From Harmonia axyridis (Eukaryota > Arthropoda > Insecta > Coleoptera > Coccinellidae), in NCBI RefSeq assembly GCF_914767665.1, contig NC_059503.1, forward strand, positions 53,002,852 to 53,066,851: DNA of 64,000 bases, read 5' to 3'. The translations under genes and the position numbers were made by a program. Every line of letters begins with the position of its first letter. Position 1 is the first letter of the stretch. The notes beneath the pieces are model-generated. The model searched no databases, was not told the DNA's origin, and saw nothing but the letters and a program-made list of their open reading frames with translations. Below are positions 37,361 to 49,609 of this stretch, in pieces.

Positions 37361-40300
37361 TCACACCGTATCACTCCTTCGATAAAATAATAAATAAGGA
37401 ACTCTATCTCCTTGACGTTTAAGAACATCTTCTTCCGTAACTCTGTTTATTTTAGAGTCATCAAACCTCAACCATGTATTATACCCCGAATGGAAAGTAT
37501 CTGCTATATAATGCCCATAGCTGGCCTCCTTTCCTACATGGTATACTACAGATATTAATTTATATTGTCTCTCCGCTGAAGTATTCGTCCTTCCAGATAA
37601 TATTTTAGAATCAATCTGCAGATTGATGGGAAATTTTATAGTCTTCATTATTTTAGTGCAGCCATTCATTCTGTATTCGAAGCATTTCAAATGTAATACT
37701 AAAACTACAGGCAACTTCTCTATCATCACTTGCTGCCATGCTTCAACCGTTTCTTTCGTTTTCGATGATGTCAGACCCTCTAGTTTGTTCTTGGTTGTAA
37801 GGCCTTCTAATGCTTCAGCTATGTTATTTGCTTTCTTAATATTTACTGGCAATGTTAGGAATGGTTCAATATTTTCTGAAGTTTCGTCTCCGGTTTTATG
37901 GATTCTTGAACAGAGAAGTCCTCCGAATATATCACTAATCGGTGTCTTGTCCATTTGTATTTCTCTTGTTACATTCCCTTCGTTCTTAGGACCCACAACT
38001 TTCCAATCATCCACATCTATTTTCACTTCTTTTTTAGCTGCTTGAATATTTTCGTCATGGCTAAGCAATTTCATTATTTCCATCATTTCATCATTGAGTC
38101 CATTCAACAGAAGGCTCAAGAATTCTTCGGCGTCTTCTTGTCGGCCTTCAACAAGGAAAGAATCGCTACGTGTTCCGTTTAGCATCGTATAAAACGATGA
38201 AGCCTCAAACGAATTGCCATTGTCTATATTGACGAAAGTTTGCTTCTTGTTCTTCTTTTTTGAACGTGACTTGTGTCTTACATTGGGCAGATTATCGAAG
38301 TTATTCATAAATATACACCTGGAATAGTTGAATAATTAAAATACATATATAAAATTGTTATTCAATCAAAGTTGCAAATTATATTAATTTATACTTACAT
38401 ATTTTCACTCATTGTTATTGATTTCAGTGCATTATTGTGAGTGAAGTTCTCTGATAGCCGTTTGAGAAGGTTACAAAGTGGTGGGCAAGCAAGTAAGGCT
38501 TGTAATATTGAGTTTATATAACAAAAGTTACTTTTGTTTCGTAAACCCCTGGGTTTAAAACTGGTTTGGGTCCCATCAATTTTATAGTTTTTGACAAATC
38601 CTGAAAATTAAAAGATATTACTAACCATGATAGAAACTTGAATTTTCACTGATATTTGTAGGTGAAAACCAAAGCATTCCACTTTTCATCAAGTAAAATG
38701 GGTTCAACTAAGTAATTATCTACTGTAGATGTAAGCAAATTGTTAGTTGAAAGTAAGATAAATATATAAAAAAAGAAATGTTTTTGAACTCACCTCCTAA
38801 CATTTGAGTGGCTGAATCTATTTTTTTGACTACTTTTGTATGTTTTAAAAATGTTACATGTGAATCATTTATTTTATTGTCTATTTTCTCATTCGATATT
38901 GTTTTAACATCTTTATCAAATAGACTAGCCCATGATTTTTTTAATACATTTACTGTGGGCTCCTCAATTTTAGATTCATTTTTATTCGAGATGCTACTTT
39001 CAATTTTTTCAATTGTCCCATTTGAATCATTTTTAATTATCTCTGTATTATCTCCTGCAATAATTTCAACTGTTTTTACAGCTGAACTAGGGGGAGTTGA
39101 AGGTTTCGAATGTTTTCCTGTCATCTCATTCTGGATAATAGGTTTTGTAATTGATAATCCATTGTAATTGATTACAGATTTTCTACACTCATTTTCTGAA
39201 AAAGTTGATATTAGTTGATTCATTATTATATTACATATTCATATTGACCATAAATAATTCTATTAAGATCTCTATACTTACTTGAACAAAATTTTTGTTT
39301 AACTCTCCATGGTAATTTGAATTCACTCGAATTGGTAAATAATATGGTATTTATTCTACGGGCCTCTTCTTCTTCTAACGCAGTTAACTCTAAGAATTGT
39401 AGATTCTGAAAAAAAATTACAATATAATAGTGGAAATCATTTTGGAAATTATAATTTTTCTGTATATAGTATATCCAAAGTCACTTGAATTAGTCTATAA
39501 AAACGCTTTTGCTGTTACATCCAAAATCAAACTTATCTTATTCTACGGTGTTATAATTTGATTATTCTTTATTCTCGACCTGTAATATGCTATCAAGGAA
39601 CGATATCAACGATGATGAACTGATCGTTGCATAAAATTATAAGAGCACGAAAATGTTTGAGATGAATTCGGAAATGTTCTGTCTGAAGATAAGACAAACT
39701 AGGGTAGAACAGGTGCATGACCTTGAGATCCTTGAATGACATCCAATTTTCTATGTCAAATTAGCAGCTACGTTGCCGAATTGAATTTTATTTCTTCGCT
39801 ATTGAAAGGCGACATTTATACCCCTCAGTGGAAGCAGAAGGCTAAATGATAATGATGTACAGGGTGATTCACCACGATGGCCTATTGTTTATGGAAAACT
39901 AATAATAATTTTGTGCTGAAAATTCAAACAATTTCCTTTTATACCGGAACCAGATTACTACTGACTTATTTCAAACGGCACACCCAGTATATTATTGCAT
40001 TATCAGATAGCTCAGTTGATGATAATTTCAGCAATATGGCAATACTTGAGTATAAGCTCAACGGTTCATAAGTAAATTTTACGTAGATATAAAAAGAGAG
40101 GGGTCTCAAGCAAATCCTATACTTGAAGAGTTTTCGAGGAAAAACTTGAACTAAAGAAAACTGCAATTTCTCATTAAATGGAGTAGTCTATGACTTCCAG
40201 AAAACATGAAAAGAAACTAAAATGTCGAAATTTCATGAATTGTAATAAATTTTTCGTTAAGATCCATAAACCAATAAAATTTTCAATTACGAATAATTAA

Positions 40301-40843
40301 TGACATTTCATGAAATGTCAAATTTAGTTATCCAAATTTCGATTTTAGTTTTCTGGAAGTCATAGACTACTCCACTCAGAAGTTGTAGTATTTCCTCAGT
40401 TCAAGTTTTTCCTTGATAAATTTTAAATTTCTCGTATTCAGAATCAAAATAAATATTCAAAGATATAATAATATAATGTTTATATATAATCTAATATTTA
40501 AACTGTTCATCCAATAAAATCAATTAAATCGGGACATTCCTGTTTCCAAGACGATTAGCTAAATACCGGAGTTTATTTGAGAGTATTGATAGCAATATTT
40601 TCATAAATTCCGAAAAAATTTCTGAAAACTTTGACAACCCCTGTATAATTGAAATATTCAGGCTTCCTCCAAGTGACTTTGGATATACCATACCAGTATT
40701 TATTATAGGATATAAAAACAAAAGTAAAGTATTTTAAAAATTTAGAACACTATGAAACTAACTACATAAAATATAATTGATATTTGAAAATATCCGAATA
40801 AATGAAAATAACCCTAAGCTAGTATTAAAAAAATTACCTCCAT
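37361..40843 (-). CDS. Usp10: USP10-family ubiquitin carboxyl-terminal hydrolase, copy 5 (intact)
   Basis: Model: complement(join(37361..38318, 38399..38600, 38794..39195, 39282..39405, 40838..40843)), with an alternative first exon at 41538..41543. Differences from other copies: L-to-M in YTLLNG, R-to-H near the start of exon 5, K-to-I just after the exon 4/5 junction, L-to-V in the FLKNY segment of exon 4, and SLKHTK to FLKHTK plus ATHML to ATQML at the end of exon 3. Catalytic residues are kept. Intron 1 is shorter than elsewhere because one of the two direct ~187 bp repeats is missing. AATAAA lies at complement(37127..37132). Confidence 0.92.
40069..40436. repeat. Intron-1 repeat block, U5 (one direct copy lost)
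   Basis: Only one direct copy remains next to the inverted copy, so the block is 187 bp shorter. This fits recombination between the two direct copies. Confidence 0.82.
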
Positions 40844-41903
40844 ATTCAAACAATTTTCTATTTAAATATGAAACTTTCCACTAGAAATATCACTTCAACA
40901 ACTGTTTATCGAGTAACTCTTGGAAGAATGTTCGCTAAACTGAGGTTACTTACAATTTGTCAATCCGGCATGGTTGACGAACATAGAATATTTTTCTTCT
41001 TCTTAACTATGTACAGGTCGAGCCATATATCTAATATTAGGGGCCAGTTGCACCATTTACCTAAAAATTGATTAAAATTTAAACATTGATTAATTTCTGA
41101 TTTCTCTTGAGAAATCATAGAGTAATCAACGTTTAAATTTTTAATTAATGTTAAGGCAAAGGGTGCACCTGGCCCTTAGTCTATTGGGTAAAATATAGAA
41201 GTGCGCGTGCGCCGCATATTTTTTTGTTCATTCAGTCAATTTTACGTAGATATAAAAAGATGGGGGTCTCAAGCAAATAATATACTTAAGGAGTTTACGA
41301 GGACAAACTTCAACTAAGGAAAACTGCAATTTCTCATTGAATGGAGTAGTCTATGACTTCCAGAAAACATGAAAAGAAACTAAAAAGTCGAAATTTCATG
41401 AATTGTAATAAATTTTTCGTTATGATGGTTGCAAATCCATAAACCAATAAAAAAAAACTAACTACATAAAATATAATTGATATTTGAAAATATTCGAATA
41501 AATGAAAATAACCCTAAGCTAGTATTAAAAAAATTACCTCCATATTCAAACAATTTTCTATTTAAACATGAAACTTTCCACTAGAAATATCACTTCAACA
41601 ACTGTTTATCAAGTAACTCTTGGAAGAATGTTCGCTAAACTGAGGTTACTTACAATTTGTCAACCCGGCATGGTTGACGAACATAGAATATTTTTCTTCT
41701 TCTTAACTATGTACAGATCGAGCCATATGCCTTATATTAGGGGCCAGTTGCACCATTTGCCTAAACATTGATTAATTTCTGATTTCTCTTGAGAAATCAT
41801 AGAGTAATCAACGTTGAAATTTTTAATTAATGTTTAGGCAAATGGTGCAACTGGCCCTTAGTCTATTAGGTAGAATATAGAAGTGCGCGTGCGCCGCATA
41901 TTA
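40754..41903 (-). promoter_or_regulatory. Promoter/first-exon module block of copy 5 (2 modules)
   Basis: First exons at 40838..40843 and 41538..41543; MITEs at 41041..41175 and 41741..41857. The proximal module shares a CAAGTAA to CGAGTAA change with the proximal module of U7. Confidence 0.58.
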
Positions 41904-41916
41904 AATTTCAATAATG

Positions 41917-41948
<32 letters not shown>

Positions 41949-42439
41949 TTTCAAACAGATAGTTTCTAAACTGTGCTCGAAATAAAAAATTCCAATCCCA
42001 CAAAATTATCTGTATTTCGTTTCTTCATTTCCAGCTTAATTTTATTGTAATCTATGGTCCACAGTTCGCATTGAAAAAGTGTCCAGCGGACAGGATAAAT
42101 AGAAGGCGCTAGTGTAGCTAGAGGGTATATTTGTATTTTGTGGTTTCTGTAATCTGCATTCCGTGGTTTCATTTTTAGCGTGGTTATATTCATAGATTAA
42201 TACAAATGTACCCCTTATATATGGTTATAATTGATTCTGATAGATGTGGCAAGCTGAAAAATAAATATTAAATTCTGTTGATAATTATAACATAGGTAAT
42301 GAGAAAACCATTTTCTGTTGATATTTCGACATTTCGATCTTTAGCGGAATATAACAATTATGTTAAATTATTATATTTACTTTAATATTATTTTTGTGCC
42401 TCCCGACCAAAGTACAAATTTCCGAAATTATTTTTTGTT

Positions 42440-42696
42440 CCCGATAATAGGGACATTCGATCTGCCAACCCAAGAAAGCGAACATACTTTTGTTGGATAG
42501 CACATATGCCTACTTATGCGTTTCGTCTCTGGCACACACACCGGACTCATCAGTGTGACTTTGGTATAATTGTGTGTGCCGTGTCACATACGCTTGGGGA
42601 ATTTATTATTATCGGGAGTCGCCGGGATGCGAACCCGGCACCTTGTCGGATCTCGGTGAGTGAGTCTACCTCTTAACGTCTAGGCTACCGAATGCT
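42440..42696 (-). mobile_element. tRNA-derived SINE-like element, U5
   Basis: Reference copy for the structural description. The tRNA-like head is roughly complement(42612..42696) and the hammerhead motif complement(42518..42593). The outer inverted arms are 42440-42449 (CCCGATAATA) and 42607-42616 (TATTATCGGG). All parts are free of visible lesions apart from the box B deviation. Confidence 0.78.
42518..42593 (-). ncRNA. Type III hammerhead ribozyme motif, U5 (core intact)
   Basis: Order on the minus strand: stem III strand GCG (42593-42591), U then A at 42590-42589 (cleavage triplet GUA, predicted cut between 42589 and 42588), stem I TGTGAC (42588-42583), loop 1, stem I GTCACA (42559-42554), core CTGATGA (42553-42547), stem II GTC (42546-42544), loop 2, GAC (42527-42525), GAAA (42524-42521), stem III CGC (42520-42518). 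Stem I is a perfect 6-bp helix. Loop 1 GGCACACACA and loop 2 TGTGTGTGCC are perfectly complementary, consistent with the loop-loop contact natural hammerheads need. Stem III is short (3 bp plus the A15.1-U16.1 pair). Activity is inferred, not shown. Confidence 0.84.
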
Positions 42697-43329
42697 GTGT
42701 TTATTGTTGCTATGTGGAGCTTTATGAGAAGCCGCCACACTTTCATCCTTTTTGAAGTTTTCTATGAAATTTACCTTAGAACATAGAATATACTCTAAGA
42801 AATTAACCTTCTAGCTATTCAGAGAATAGTTTTCTATTCAGTGAGTAGTTGATATTTATGAATATTCGTTACTATTCATTGATGATGATTAGATAGTTGA
42901 GTAATTAATTATTTGTGAAGTTACGAATGAAAGTTTGAATGATCACTTTTCAGGAATAATTGAAAAAAGATATTGAAATTGGAGATCACATATGTTGAAA
43001 TTGATAGATACAATTGAATTGTAATAATTCATTTCATAGTAGAAACTGGTATTCATCCAAAGAAACAAGAATAGAATTGGGATTTTATAAATAAAAAAAT
43101 ATAAAAATTGAATATAAGATTCTAACATATGAATTTAGCAATAAAGAGTTCTAATAATAACAATATAAGATTCTACATTCGAAATTTAATGCCGTCTTTT
43201 TAATCGACTGCACAGTTTATTCATTTGAAACCTTGCTTTCATATTTCATATGCATTGTCATTTCTAGACATTACTCTATTTCATTGGTCAATTATTGTTT
43301 GATTCTGAATTGCGAAACGACGAATTATT

Positions 43330-43709
43330 ATTGAACAATCATACTTATTCAACAACACACTCTTCGCTACTAATCATACCACGTCACACTCTGGTGGGAT
43401 ATGAGAGGTCTCCCAGATATATGGGAATTAAGTTGTTCAATTCCCTTCCAAAGACCTATAGGGATATTGAAAGTGTACAAAGTTTCAGAAGGGCAGTTAA
43501 TGATTTCTTATTGTCCCAATGTTTCTATACCCTATCTGAATATTATGATTGTTGTAAGCATATCAGGTTAGGAAGTTGATATACTTAATATGTTTTAAAT
43601 AATGGCTAGTATGTGAAATTTTTCCTTCTATTGTTGTTTTATTGACTTGTCCAATACGTATTTGTAATATGTCGCTATGGATGAATAAATTATTATTATT
43701 ATTATTATT
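43330..43709 (+). mobile_element. 5'-truncated LINE 3' end in the U5 spacer
   Basis: Absent from the same position in all other units. An open frame (through 43579) encodes about 80 residues typical of the extreme C-terminus of a non-LTR ORF2, including RHTLVGYERSPRYMGIKLFN, LPKTYRDIESVQSFRRAV and DFLL. A short 3' UTR ends GAATAAA followed by an (ATT)n tail of about 30 bp. Insertion is within GAATTATTC; the target duplication is obscured by the ATT tail. It differs in sequence from the LINE in U3, so it is a separate family or lineage. Confidence 0.82.
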
Positions 43710-44636
43710 ATTATTCTATTCTTTTAAATCTGAGTTCTAAAAATGTAAACACATCAACTGTGACTAGCATCACCCCCTAACAAAACTAAATCAGAAAACA
43801 AAGATTTTTGAAAATTCCATATAATTGAACACGAAGTGTATTCTTGAAGGATTTAATGTTCTCAGAGTCCGCTAAGTCATTCTTTTTATACCTGCAGAAC
43901 TGTAATGGGTCTATGTAGATTGTATTGTTCTAACGAAGGTTTTACTACGTCCATTTAAGCATCTATTGTATTTTGTACGTTGTCATGTAATAAAAATAAT
44001 TCCTGCATTTACCAAACGACAATTTGATTATAAAAATATGACAAGTTTTGATTTTCAAGTGAATTAGAGGACCAATAGAAAAAAGAAATTTTATAGTAAT
44101 CAGAGACGAGAATTCTCCAGAAAAATTGTTCTGACCCAGGAAAAGGAATAACAGGTTATAAAACGGAAATTAATGAGTGTTTTGTTTTGGGTCATTATAG
44201 ATATAGGTTAATTCAGAGTTCATGACTGGTATATTTGTGATTTTTGTGAAACATAAAAAAATTACATGATTCGAGTGCATGAGGTACGATCTTCCAAAAT
44301 ATCCTCATTTATCTAGGTTACAGAAGTAGGAGAACGTAGCGCCGCTGAACACAGGGGAAAATTATAAAGTTTGGTCAAGTTTTTTTCATTACATTGAGCG
44401 AAATTCACCTGATTTCAAGAGCAAACAAAAAGGAATAAAGAGTCCAAAGTCCTGAAATAGCTAATACTGTTTATGGTTTATTGGAATTTTCACGAAGACG
44501 ATCTTTTTTCCTTCTGAGATCGTAGTTCTTGCAAAAATTCAATTTAAGTTTTAGGAAAAGAAATTTCTTCAAAATAAAACAAACAAAATTTTACATTTAT
44601 ACAAAGTCCGTTTATTAAAATATAATATTTATTTTT

Positions 44637-44670
<34 letters not shown>

Positions 44671-44671
44671 A
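44637..44671. repeat. (TA)n microsatellite, 3' UTR of copy 6
   Basis: About 35 bp, the shortest TA tract of the array. Confidence 0.95.
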
Positions 44672-46111
44672 CATTGTATAGTCAATTCATCATATTCTCC
44701 CGAAATACAATACATGGCATTACTCATGAAACAACAGAAAAATATTACAATGTTCAGCATCCTTGAATCTAATCTGTACAAATTAACAACTATATCAATG
44801 AATTTTTACACTTCACACCGTATCACTCCTTCGATAAAATAATAAATAAGGAACTCTATCTCCTTGACGTTTAAGAACATCTTCTTCCGTAACTCTGTTT
44901 ATTTTAGAGTCATCAAACCTCAACCATGTATTATACCTCGAATGGAAAGTATCTGCTATATAATGCCCATAGCTGGCCTCCTTTCCTACATGGTATACTA
45001 CAGATATTAATTTATATTGTCTCTCCGCTGAAGTATTCGTCCTTCCAGATAATATTTTAGAATCAATCTGCAGATTGATGGGAAATTTTATAGTCTTCAT
45101 TATTTTAGTGCAGCCATTCATTCTGTATTCGAAGCATTTCAAATGTAATACTAAAACTACAGGCAACTTCTCTATCATCACTTGCTGCCATGCTTCAACC
45201 GTTTCTTTCGTTTTCGATGATGTCAGACCCTCTAGTTTGTTCTTGGTTGTAAGGCCTTCTAATGCTTCAGCTATGTTATTTGCTTTCTTAATATTTACTG
45301 GCAATGTTAGGAATGGTTCAATATTTTCTGAAGTTTCGTCTCCGGTTTTATGGATTCTTGAACAGAGAAGTCCTCCGAATATATCACTAATCGGTGTCTT
45401 GTCCATTTGTATTTCTCTTGTTACATTCCCTTCGTTCTTAGGACCCACAACTTTCCAATCATCCACATCTATTTTCACTTCTTTTTTAGCTGCTTGAATA
45501 TTTTCGTCATGGCTAAGCAATTTCATTATTTCCATCATTTCATCATTGAGTCCATTCAACAGAAGGCTCAAGAATTCTTCGGCGTCTTCTTGTCGGCCTT
45601 CAACAAGGAAAGAATCGCTACGTGTTCCGTTTAGCAACGTATAAAACGATTAAGCCTCAAACGAATTGCCATTGTCTATATTGACGAAAGTTTGCTTCTT
45701 GTTCTTCTTTTTTGAACGTGACTTGCGTCTTACATTGGGCAGATTATCGAAGTTATTCATAAATTTACACCTGGAATAGTTGAATAATTAAAATACATAT
45801 ATAAAATTGTTATTCAATCAAAGTTGCAAATTATATTAATTTATACTTACATATTTTCACTCATTGTTATTGATTTCAGTGCATTATTGTGAGTGAAGTT
45901 CTCTGATAGCCGTTTGAGAAGGTTACAAAGTGGTGGGCAAGCTAGTAAGGCTTGTAATATTGAGTTTATATAACAAAAGTTACTTTTGTTTCGTAAACCC
46001 CTGGGTTTAAAACTGGTTTGGGTCCCATCAATTTTATAGTTCTTGAGAAATCCTGAAAATTAAAAAATATTACTAACCATGATAGAAACTTGAATTTTCA
46101 CTGATATTTGT

Positions 46112-46145
46112 CACCTAACCTAACCTAACCTAACCTAACCTAACC
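46112..46145. repeat. Interstitial telomeric repeat (CCTAA)6 in copy 6 intron
   Basis: Six CCTAA units (46114-46143) lie in the intron between exons 4 and 3. This is the TTAGG arthropod telomere repeat read on the other strand. It is flanked by a 38-bp direct duplication of the local intron sequence (46074-46111 and 46141-46178). No other unit has it. Confidence 0.92.
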
Positions 46146-47587
46146 ATGATAGAAACTTGAATTTTCACTGATATTTGTAGGTGAAAACCAAAGCATTCCA
46201 CTTTTCATCAAGTAAAATGGGTTCAACTAAGTAATTATCTACTGTAGATGTAAGCGAATTGTTAGTTGAAAGTAAGATAAATATATAAAAAAAGATATGG
46301 TTTTGAACTCACCTCCTAACATATGAGTGGCTGAATCTATTTTTTTGACTACTTTTGTATGTTTTAAAGATGTTACATGTGAATCATTCATTTTATTGTC
46401 TATTTTCTCATTCGATATTGTTTTAACATCTTCATCAAATAGACTAGCCCATGATTTTTTTAATACATTTACTGTGGGCTCCTCAATTTTAGATTCATTT
46501 TTATTCGAGATGCTACTTTCAATTTTTTCAATTGTCCCATTTGAATCATTTTTAATTATCTCTGTATTATCTCCTGCAATAATTTCAACTGTTTTTACAG
46601 CTGAACTAGGGGGAGTTGAAGGTTTCGAATGTTTTCCTGTCATCTCATTCTGGATAATAGGTTTTGTAATTGATAATCCATTGTAATTGATTACAGATTT
46701 TCTACACTCATTTTCTGAAAAAGTTGATATTAGTTGATTCATTATTATATTACATATTCATATTGACCATAAATAATTCTATTAAGATCTCTATACTTAC
46801 TTGAACAAAATTTTTGTTTAACTCTCCATGGTAATTTGAATTCACTAGAATTGGTAAATAATATGGTATTTATTCTACGGGCCTCTTCTTCTTCTAACGC
46901 AGTTAACTCTAAGAATTGTAGATTCTGAAAAAAAATTACAATATAATAGTGGAAATCATTTTGGAAATTATAATATTTCTGTATATAGTATATCCAAAGT
47001 CACTTGAATTAGTCTATAAAAACGCTTTTGCTGTTACATCCAAAATCAAACTTATCTTATTCTACGGTGTTATAATTTGATTATTCTTTATTCTCGACCT
47101 GTAATATGCTATCAAGGAACGATATCAACGATGATGAACTGATCGTTGCATAATATTATAAGAGCACGAAAATGTTTGAGATGAATTCGGAAATGTTCTG
47201 TCTGAAGATAAGACAAACTAGGGTAGAACAGGTGCATGACCTTGAGATCCTTGAATGACATCCAATTTTCTATGTCAAATTAGCAGCTACGTTGCCGAAT
47301 TGAATTTTATTTCTTCGTTATTGTAAGGCGACATTTATACCCCTCAGTGGAAGCAGAAGGCTAAATGATAATGATGTACAGGGTGATTCACCGCGATGGC
47401 CTATTGTTTATGGAAAACTAATAATAATTTTGTGCTGAAAATTCAAACAATTTCCTTTTATACCGGAACCAGATTACTACTGACTTATTTCAAACGGCAC
47501 ACCCAGTATATTATTGCATTATCAGATAGCTCAGTTGATGATAATTTCAGCAATATGGCAATACTTGAGTATAAGCTCAACGGTTCA

Positions 47588-48142
47588 TAAGTAAATTTTA
47601 CGTAGATATAAAAAGAGAGGGGTCTCAAGCAAATCCTATACTTAAAGAGTTTTCGAGGAAAAACTTGAACTAAAGAAAACTGCAATTTCTCATTGAATGG
47701 AGTAGTCTATTACTTCCAGAAAACATGAAAAGAAACTAAAAAGTCGAAATTTCATGAATTGTTATAAATTTTTCGTTAAGATGGTTGAAAATCCATAAAA
47801 AGAGAGGGGTCTCAAGCAAATCCTATACTTAAAGAGTTTTCGAGGAAAAACTTGAACTAAAGAAAACTACAATTTCTCATTGAATGGAGTAGTCTATGAC
47901 TTCCAGAAAACATGAAAAGAAACTGAAATGTCGAAATTTCATGAATTGTAATAAATTTTTCGTTAAGATCCATAAACCAATAAAATTTTCAATTACGAAT
48001 AATTAATGACATTTCATGAAATGTCAAATTTAGTTATCCAAATTTCGATTTTAGTTTTCTGGAAGTCATAGACTACTCCACTCAGAAGTTGTAGTATTTC
48101 CTCAGTTCAAGTTTTTTCTTGATAAATTTTAAATTTCTCGTA
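47588..48142. repeat. Intron-1 repeat block, U6
   Basis: Two direct copies plus the inverted copy, arranged as in U0. Confidence 0.8.
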
Positions 48143-48459
48143 TTCAGAATCAAAATAAATATTCAAAGATATAATGATATAATGTTTATATATAATCAAA
48201 TATTAAAACTGTTCATCCAATAAAATCAATTAAATCGGGACATTCCTGTTTCCAAGACGATTAGCTAAATACCGGAGTTTATTTGAGAGTATTGATAGCA
48301 ATATTTTCATAAATTCCGAAAAAATTTCTGAGAACTTTGACAACCCCTGTATAATTGAAATATTCAGGCTTCCTCCAAGTGACTTTGGATATACCATACC
48401 AGTATTTATTATAGGATATAAAAACAAAAGTAAAGTATTTTAAAAATTTAGAACACTAT

Positions 48460-49609
48460 GAAACTAACTACATAAAATATAATTGATATTTGAAAATATT
48501 CGAATAAATGAAAATAACCCTAAGCTAGTATTAAAAAAATTACCTCCATATTCAAACAATTTTCTATTTAAATATGAAACTTTCCACTAGAAATATCACT
48601 TCAACAACTGTTTATCAAGTAACTCTTGGAAGAATGTTCGCTAAACTGAGGTTACTTACAATTTGTCAATCCGGCATGGTTGACGAACATAGAATATTTT
48701 TCTTCTTCTTAACTATGTACAGGTCGAGCCATATATCTTATATTAGGGGCCAGTTGCACCATTTACCTGAACATTGATTAAAATTTAAACATTGATTAAT
48801 TTCTGATTTCTCTTGAGAAATCATAGAGTAATCAACGTTTAAATTTTTAATTAATGTTTAGGCAAATGGTGCACCTGGCCCTTAGTCTATTGGGTAAAAT
48901 ATAGAAGTGCGCGTGCGCCGCATATTTTTTTGTTCATTCAGTCAATTTTACGTAGATATAAAAAGAGAGGGGTCTCAAGCAAATTATATACTTAAGGAGT
49001 TTACGAGGACAAACTTCAACTAAGGAAAACTGCAATTTCTCATTGAATGGAGTAGTCTATGACTTCCAGAAAACATGAAAAGAAACTAAAAAGTCGAAAT
49101 TTCATGAATTGTAATAAATTTTTCGTTATGATAGTTGCAAATCCATAAACCAATAAAAAAAAACTAACTACATAAAATATAATTGATATTTGAAAATATT
49201 CGAATAAATGAAAATAACCCTAAGCTAGTATTAAAAAAATTACCTCCATATTCAAACAATTTTCTATTTAAACATGAAACTTTCCACTAGAAATATCACT
49301 TCAACAACTGTTTATCAAGTAACTCTTGGAAGAATGTTCGCTAAACTGAGGTTACTTACAATTTGTCAACCCGGCATGGTTGACGAACATAGAATATTTT
49401 TCTTCTTTTTAACTATGTACAGATCGAGCCATATGCCTTATATTAGGGGCCAGTTGCACCATTTGCCTAAACATTGATTAATTTCTGATTTCTCTTGAGA
49501 AATCATAGAGTAATCAACGTTGAAATTTTTAATTAATGTTTAGGCAAATGGTGCAACTGGCCCTTAGTCTATTAGGTAGAATATAGAAGTGCGCGTGCGC
49601 CGCATATTA
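48460..49609 (-). promoter_or_regulatory. Promoter/first-exon module block of copy 6 (2 modules)
   Basis: First exons at 48544..48549 and 49244..49249; MITEs at 48747..48881 and 49447..49563. Confidence 0.58.

Larger units (their letters stand above)
44813..48549 (-). pseudogene. Usp10: USP10-family gene copy 6, nonsense codon in exon 5
   Basis: Exons are complement(44813..45770), (45851..46052), (46313..46714), (46801..46924) and a first exon at 48544..48549 (alternative 49244..49249). In exon 5 the TCA serine codon of FEASSF is TAA at complement(45650..45652). Translation would stop after the Cys box and before QEDAEEF and the catalytic His. The open stretch starting at 45637 is only a continuation from a TTG codon and not a genuine start. 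The intron between exons 4 and 3 carries the telomeric-repeat insertion (46112-46145). Exon 3 has K-to-E (FDEDVK) and I-to-M changes. AATAAA lies at complement(44611..44616). Confidence 0.9.

Noticed and set aside
42518..42593. Type I hammerhead reading of the same motif, using TGTGC downstream of GAAA as the stem I partner
   Set aside because: The downstream strand gives only a 4-bp stem I and no proper stem III next to a UH site. The type III arrangement has a perfect 6-bp stem I and matching loops.
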